From contig CAXAMN010022917.1 of assembly GCA_963970005.1 (NCBI GenBank), positions 927,123 to 991,122 on the forward strand: a DNA stretch of 64,000 bases, written 5' to 3'. Below, in pieces: positions 61,201 through 64,000 of the stretch. Within the stretch, counting starts at the first letter, position 1. The number at the start of each line of letters is the position of its first letter. The stretch is from Durusdinium trenchii (lineage: Eukaryota > Sar > Dinophyceae > Suessiales > Symbiodiniaceae). Under the pieces are notes generated by a model. That model was not told where the DNA came from. It saw only the letters and a list, made by a program, of their open reading frames with translations, and did not search any database. The translations under genes and the position numbers were made by a program.

Positions 61201-64000
61201 AGGATGCAACAAGAAGGAGAAGAAGAAGAAGAGGGGGAAGAAACAGGGGGCTGTGTGAGATATAGATATATTACATAGCCAAAGGGCTAAAGACTCAGAC
61301 TATGAAGTTGCGTCACTTACTTTTTGTTACTAGGGGCAAAAAGGTCCCTTGAGGCATCCACCTCCTGAAATAGCATGCAACCGTCCTTTTCTGCGGAGGT
61401 TTGCACACGATTTCCGCCCACGGCGGAGTGATGGACGTGCGGTACACGCGAATTGAGTACTGCCTGTGGCCCAGACGGTCTGTCCATTGCTGTCGGTCTG
61501 AAGACCTTCCCAAGATGACTTTCAGGTGGACAGCAGAACCACATGGGCAAGTACTGCTTGCACTTTCACCATGCTGGGCAGTGTGCGGATTGTGTGTTCA
61601 TGGGGAACACCATCTACGAGTGGCCTGGACTGCAAGTGGGCAGCTTTCTCCGGCCGTTTCCGGAGAAAACCACCGCGACCGGGCGCGGGGCACGGAGTGC
61701 ATCACCCATGAGGTCGGCACAAGTGGGCATCACGGTGCATGGCACCCATCGATCTCTGGTGGAGAACAACATCCTGTGGGACACGGCAGCTGCAGGTCCG
61801 CCCGTGAACTCTGTGTGATCCGGTGAACAGACGCCGTGTGATCCGCTCCGGGCGTTTTCCGTGGCAGGCATTTATATCGAAGATGGCAATGAAATGTTCA
61901 ATACTCTGAGCATCTTGGTTACATCAGTCTGGTTTGCCCATGCATATAAGATGTTTTGAACGCATAAAGTGGGTGCAAGAGGCCTCGTGCGAGAGGGTCA
62001 TGACTGCATCTAATGCAAGACCTAAAAAAGCTTCACATGTTTTGGGTTCTTTCCCGAGCTGCTCAAATCAGCCCCTCAACCTCCGGACTCTATCAGCATC
62101 CCCCGACCGTTCTCTCTCTGCTAAGGCAACAATGTCATCATTTGCACTTGGCATGCCAAGTGTACAACTCCCTGGGATGTGCAGCTGGGCAACGTTGCTG
62201 GCATCTACATGTCTCTTGGCAGCAGTGCCGGTTCCATCCGTTTCAAGTTGTTTCAAGCGATGTGTCAGCGTTTTGACATCGTATCCAGCTCTGGTGATGT
62301 CCTCCAGGATAGGCATGACCAACAATGTCATTGAGAACCGAGTGGCGGGGTTTGAAAATTGTGCCTCGGCAGCTGGCAGCTCTACTTCTTACAAACATCT
62401 GAACCAGAAACCACTGACTGGCGTCAGTTCTGCTGATGCCGAGGTATTTGGACCATTGGTTCCATCGCTTTGCAGGGGCAGGGACAGGCCCTAGGCCGCG
62501 TGTGCCCGCAGCACACGCCCTTTGGCACCTTCCGGGGCAACGTGTGCCACGACAACAACCGCTTCGGGACCCGGTTCGATCTGTTCGTGGCGTCGGGACT
62601 ACGACGACCGTGGTTCAAGAGAGCGTGGCCCATTTTGGAAGCAAGAGGGCCGGGAAAGGGATTTGGACCCCGCGCTCTCGGTCGGGTTCTTCCGCGCTTC
62701 ACCCCTGCCCTGCTAGCTCTTCAGAGCACCAACCCTCGGCCAACCAGAACTTGAGACCTGCGCAGGATCTACTTGGACAACCAGATGCCACGCAATCTCG
62801 AAAGGGACTCGCTGCTTGGCGCAGTACCCCCACGTGACGGGCGTAGGACGTGACCTGTGCTCGTTCGGTGTGGACTCTCTCGTTGGCTCTTCGTGGGGCG
62901 GAAGAGATCGACGAAGGCTGCTCTTTTCGGTTTCTGGAATGTCCTTCGATGAGCTGGGGACCCCAAAGATCGACAGGTGATGTCGATGGACTCACCGCGC
63001 GTGTTTTTCGAATTGGTGGCTGCGCGTGCTTTTCTCGTTTTGGGTGACGTTTGGGCGAGGGACTTTCAATTTTGGCCGATCGTGCGGTACCCTGGGGCTC
63101 CTGGCCCACCTCCTGAGGTTCGGTGACTGGGGTGGGTTTTGGGGGTCTAACCACCTTCTGAGGATGCGGTTGGAGCCCTAGGGGACCGTATTACAGTATG
63201 TGCTATCGAACATGATCCACGTCGCCGAAAAAAGCCGTGTTCAGGAATGGCTTCGTGGTGGACATGGGATCTTGCGGCGAGTTCACACAGGATGGCCGTG
63301 ACAATGGGCTAAGCCCTGCCAATGTCATCGAAGACCAGTTTGATTGGCACAATGATTTCGTGGGCCAGTGCCATGGCGAAGGCAAATATTTTTTCACGCC
63401 CGGAATGCATGGGCTCTGGAGTCTCAAGATCTCAAGACGTTTTTCTGCTTGTTCGCTCATAACTCATGACGCAGCAAACCGTGGGGTCGGATCACTGTAT
63501 CTCTTTAGTTCACTGATGGACTTCGTCGCTTCTTTGTGCAAGGTATTCGATGGGCGATGTCGCCTTCCTTCGCTTCGTGAGCGTCAACAATGCTCATGAC
63601 ATGTCTCTTGGCTCACCGAATGAAACCGCAAACCGCTCTTCGCTCCTTCGACGGACCGAGTGTACAACTCCCGAGACGGGACGCGCGCGGAACCTACCGA
63701 ACTGGTTGGTTCCACGGAGGTACTGGAAGGAGTCCAAGAACTTTGCAGATGGACGCTTGGCTGTTTTCGCAGAGTCGACGTTTGGGCTATCTATTAAAAA
63801 GAGCGTGGACTACTTGTACTTTCTGGCAGATGTGGCTCAGGAGTCTCACATCACATCAAAGATTCCTTGTTCCTGACCGATCCCAATGTCCCAACCTCAG
63901 TCACCATCTCCGGAAGTGACATGCACATTCAGACCGCAGCGACCCAGCGACCGCACCGACTTGGCGTTTCTCCAGACCGAGCGTCTCAGGACGACACCGT
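55297..64000 (+). CDS. Large G8-domain, discoidin-like and beta-helix protein (CEMIP/TMEM2-like), runs off the window
   Basis: Extracellular carbohydrate-related protein by homology to CEMIP/TMEM2 and fibrocystin; some relatives bind or cleave hyaluronan. G8 exons: ~55297-55383 (DGHCEVPAGHTWILDQSVDV); 55665-55707 (TLKVFGTVKWDTEK); 56181-~56262 (DGLELRAGYILVAEGGYFQV); ~56860-56914 (ATIYIKKLGERACW); ~57292-57410 (ARVEIHGRRLKRTWTLLART). Discoidin-like exons lie at 58.95-60.46 kb (listed separately). Beta-helix exons: ~61051-61110 (AEVNLNRSVVITGDHDDF); 61395-61463 (GLHTISAHGGVMDVRYTRIE); 61543-61620 (GKYCLHFHHAGQCADCVFMG); ~61730-61795 (GITVHGTHRSLVENNILWD); 61868-~61910 (GIYIEDGNEMFNT); ~62314 (MTNNVIENRVAGFEN); ~62484-62560 (CPQHTPFGTFRGNVCHDNNR); ~62763 (IYLDNQMPRNLERDSL); ~63265-63370 (DNGLSPANVIEDQFDWHNDF); ~63547-63600 (SMGDVAFLRFVSVNNAH); ~63721 (YWKESKNFADG); ~63855 to the end (DSLFLTDPNVPTSVTISGSD). 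No signal peptide or stop was found. Confidence 0.85.
55708..56180 (+). other. GA-AG intron between two G8 exons, with AT microsatellites and minisatellite
   Basis: The exon ends GACACCGAGAAG, the intron begins GACCGGGG and ends CTTTCCAG, and the next exon begins GACGGCTTGGAG. AGGAC is present at both junctions. The joint gives W-D-T-E-K-D-G-L-E-L, the expected G8 reading. The intron includes two AT runs (55902-55920, 55926-55940) and part of the CTAGTAG/GTTCGTAG repeat. Confidence 0.75.
56020..56665. repeat. CTAGTAGCTTCTTGTTCGTAG minisatellite array with assembly gap
   Basis: Repeated GGAGCCCCTAGTAGCTTCTT and GTTCGTAGTAGTAAGGCCA phrases, about ten units of 40-45 bp in the densest part (56330-56650), interrupted by the G8 exon at 56181 and by N at 56558-56567. 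It is the largest member of a family seen at five other sites in this window. Confidence 0.92.
56558..56567. other. Run of ten N (assembly gap)
   Basis: Gap inside the intronic minisatellite; true array length unknown. Confidence 1.
58950..60462 (+). CDS. Discoidin-like (F5/8 type C) exons of the G8 protein
   Basis: ~58950-59080 reads GPRWVSSGAGDEHWLEVQLA and SEVSHVKLYWHAERYAPVSQ: the 'W-x-S ... W-L-E-V-x-L' and 'V-x-L-Y-W-x-A' pattern of discoidin domains. The exon after 59216 gives LRTVLVRLMGLLSGAKRFRQ, VEVCEDRC. A second, partial module is suggested by VVKLGFQGTHIRVSASFEEL (~59790-59850) and LPASEIRAAQAGLLLYEIRA-YG (~60385-60450), the latter matching the end of the domain ('Y-x-x-x-E-I-x-A-Y-G'). 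Such domains bind glycans or lipids. The exons lie between the G8 and beta-helix blocks on the same strand, so I treat them as one gene; a transcript would be needed to prove it. Confidence 0.65.
60606..60632. repeat. CA microsatellite
   Basis: (CA)13 or so in an intron of the G8 protein gene. Confidence 0.95.

Overview
This is eukaryotic nuclear DNA and almost certainly from a dinoflagellate, most likely the Symbiodiniaceae/Suessiales side of the group. The evidence in the sequence is: coding blocks of metazoan- or protist-like proteins split by many short introns; introns that start with GA or GC rather than GT but end in AG; short direct repeats (AGGACGG, TGGCAGGT) lying across both splice sites; all confident genes of the right half on the + strand, as in unidirectional dinoflagellate gene blocks; many decayed copies of BspA-type leucine-rich-repeat genes; and abundant minisatellites inside introns. 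There is no operon structure and no ribosome-binding sites. I saw no rRNA, tRNA or CRISPR.

Layout. (1) 1-15.6 kb is a repeat-rich graveyard: a 21-bp minisatellite read through as the tail of a ~700-residue minus-strand open frame with an Asp-Asn-Asp motif; LRR gene copies on the minus strand (2.7-4.3 and 13.57-13.83 kb) and three on the plus strand (6.2-7.3, 10.0-11.1, 11.3-12.4 kb), two of the latter carrying the same ~1 kb 3' region; a recurring short exon-like module next to TG/AC-rich intron-like tracts; and the C-terminal piece of a superfamily 1 helicase. (2) 15.6-24.5 kb has a 411-bp tandem duplication, microsatellites and weak open frames on both strands that I cannot assign.

(3) 24.51-34.07 kb is a discrete ~9.55-kb insertion bounded by imperfect terminal inverted repeats (21 of 25 positions, then C/G runs) with TA at both edges. 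It is visibly poorer in CpG and richer in A/T than its surroundings. Its right half reads, in five overlapping frames, as one long protein: PCNA-binding-like PIP box, lysine-rich region, a CENP-B/pogo-type DDE transposase-like core, a charged linker, a Ulp1/adenain-like (C48) cysteine protease with Glu in place of the usual Asp, and a terminal cysteine cluster. Its left half holds tandem repeats in inverted arrangement and what look like short exons split by AT-rich GT-AG introns. This is the best candidate here for an undescribed mobile system.

(4) 34.1-37.6 kb contains an inverted-repeat-flanked fragment of a P-loop ATPase-like gene. (5) 37.7-46.2 kb is a many-exon peroxisomal acyl-CoA oxidase gene. 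(6) 47.3-53.84 kb is a phosphatidylinositol phosphate kinase gene; a multi-RING/IBR gene (49.5-51.5 kb, same strand) sits inside one of its introns. (7) 55.3 kb to the window end is a large secreted or surface protein gene with a G8 domain, discoidin-like (F5/8 type C) segments and a CEMIP/TMEM2-like right-handed beta-helix; it runs off the end. The host genes (lipid oxidation, phosphoinositide signalling, ubiquitin-type RING protein, glycan-binding surface protein) share no evident pathway. Exon limits are approximate because dinoflagellate splice sites are non-canonical. Two runs of ten N (24755-24764, 56558-56567) mark assembly gaps inside tandem repeats.
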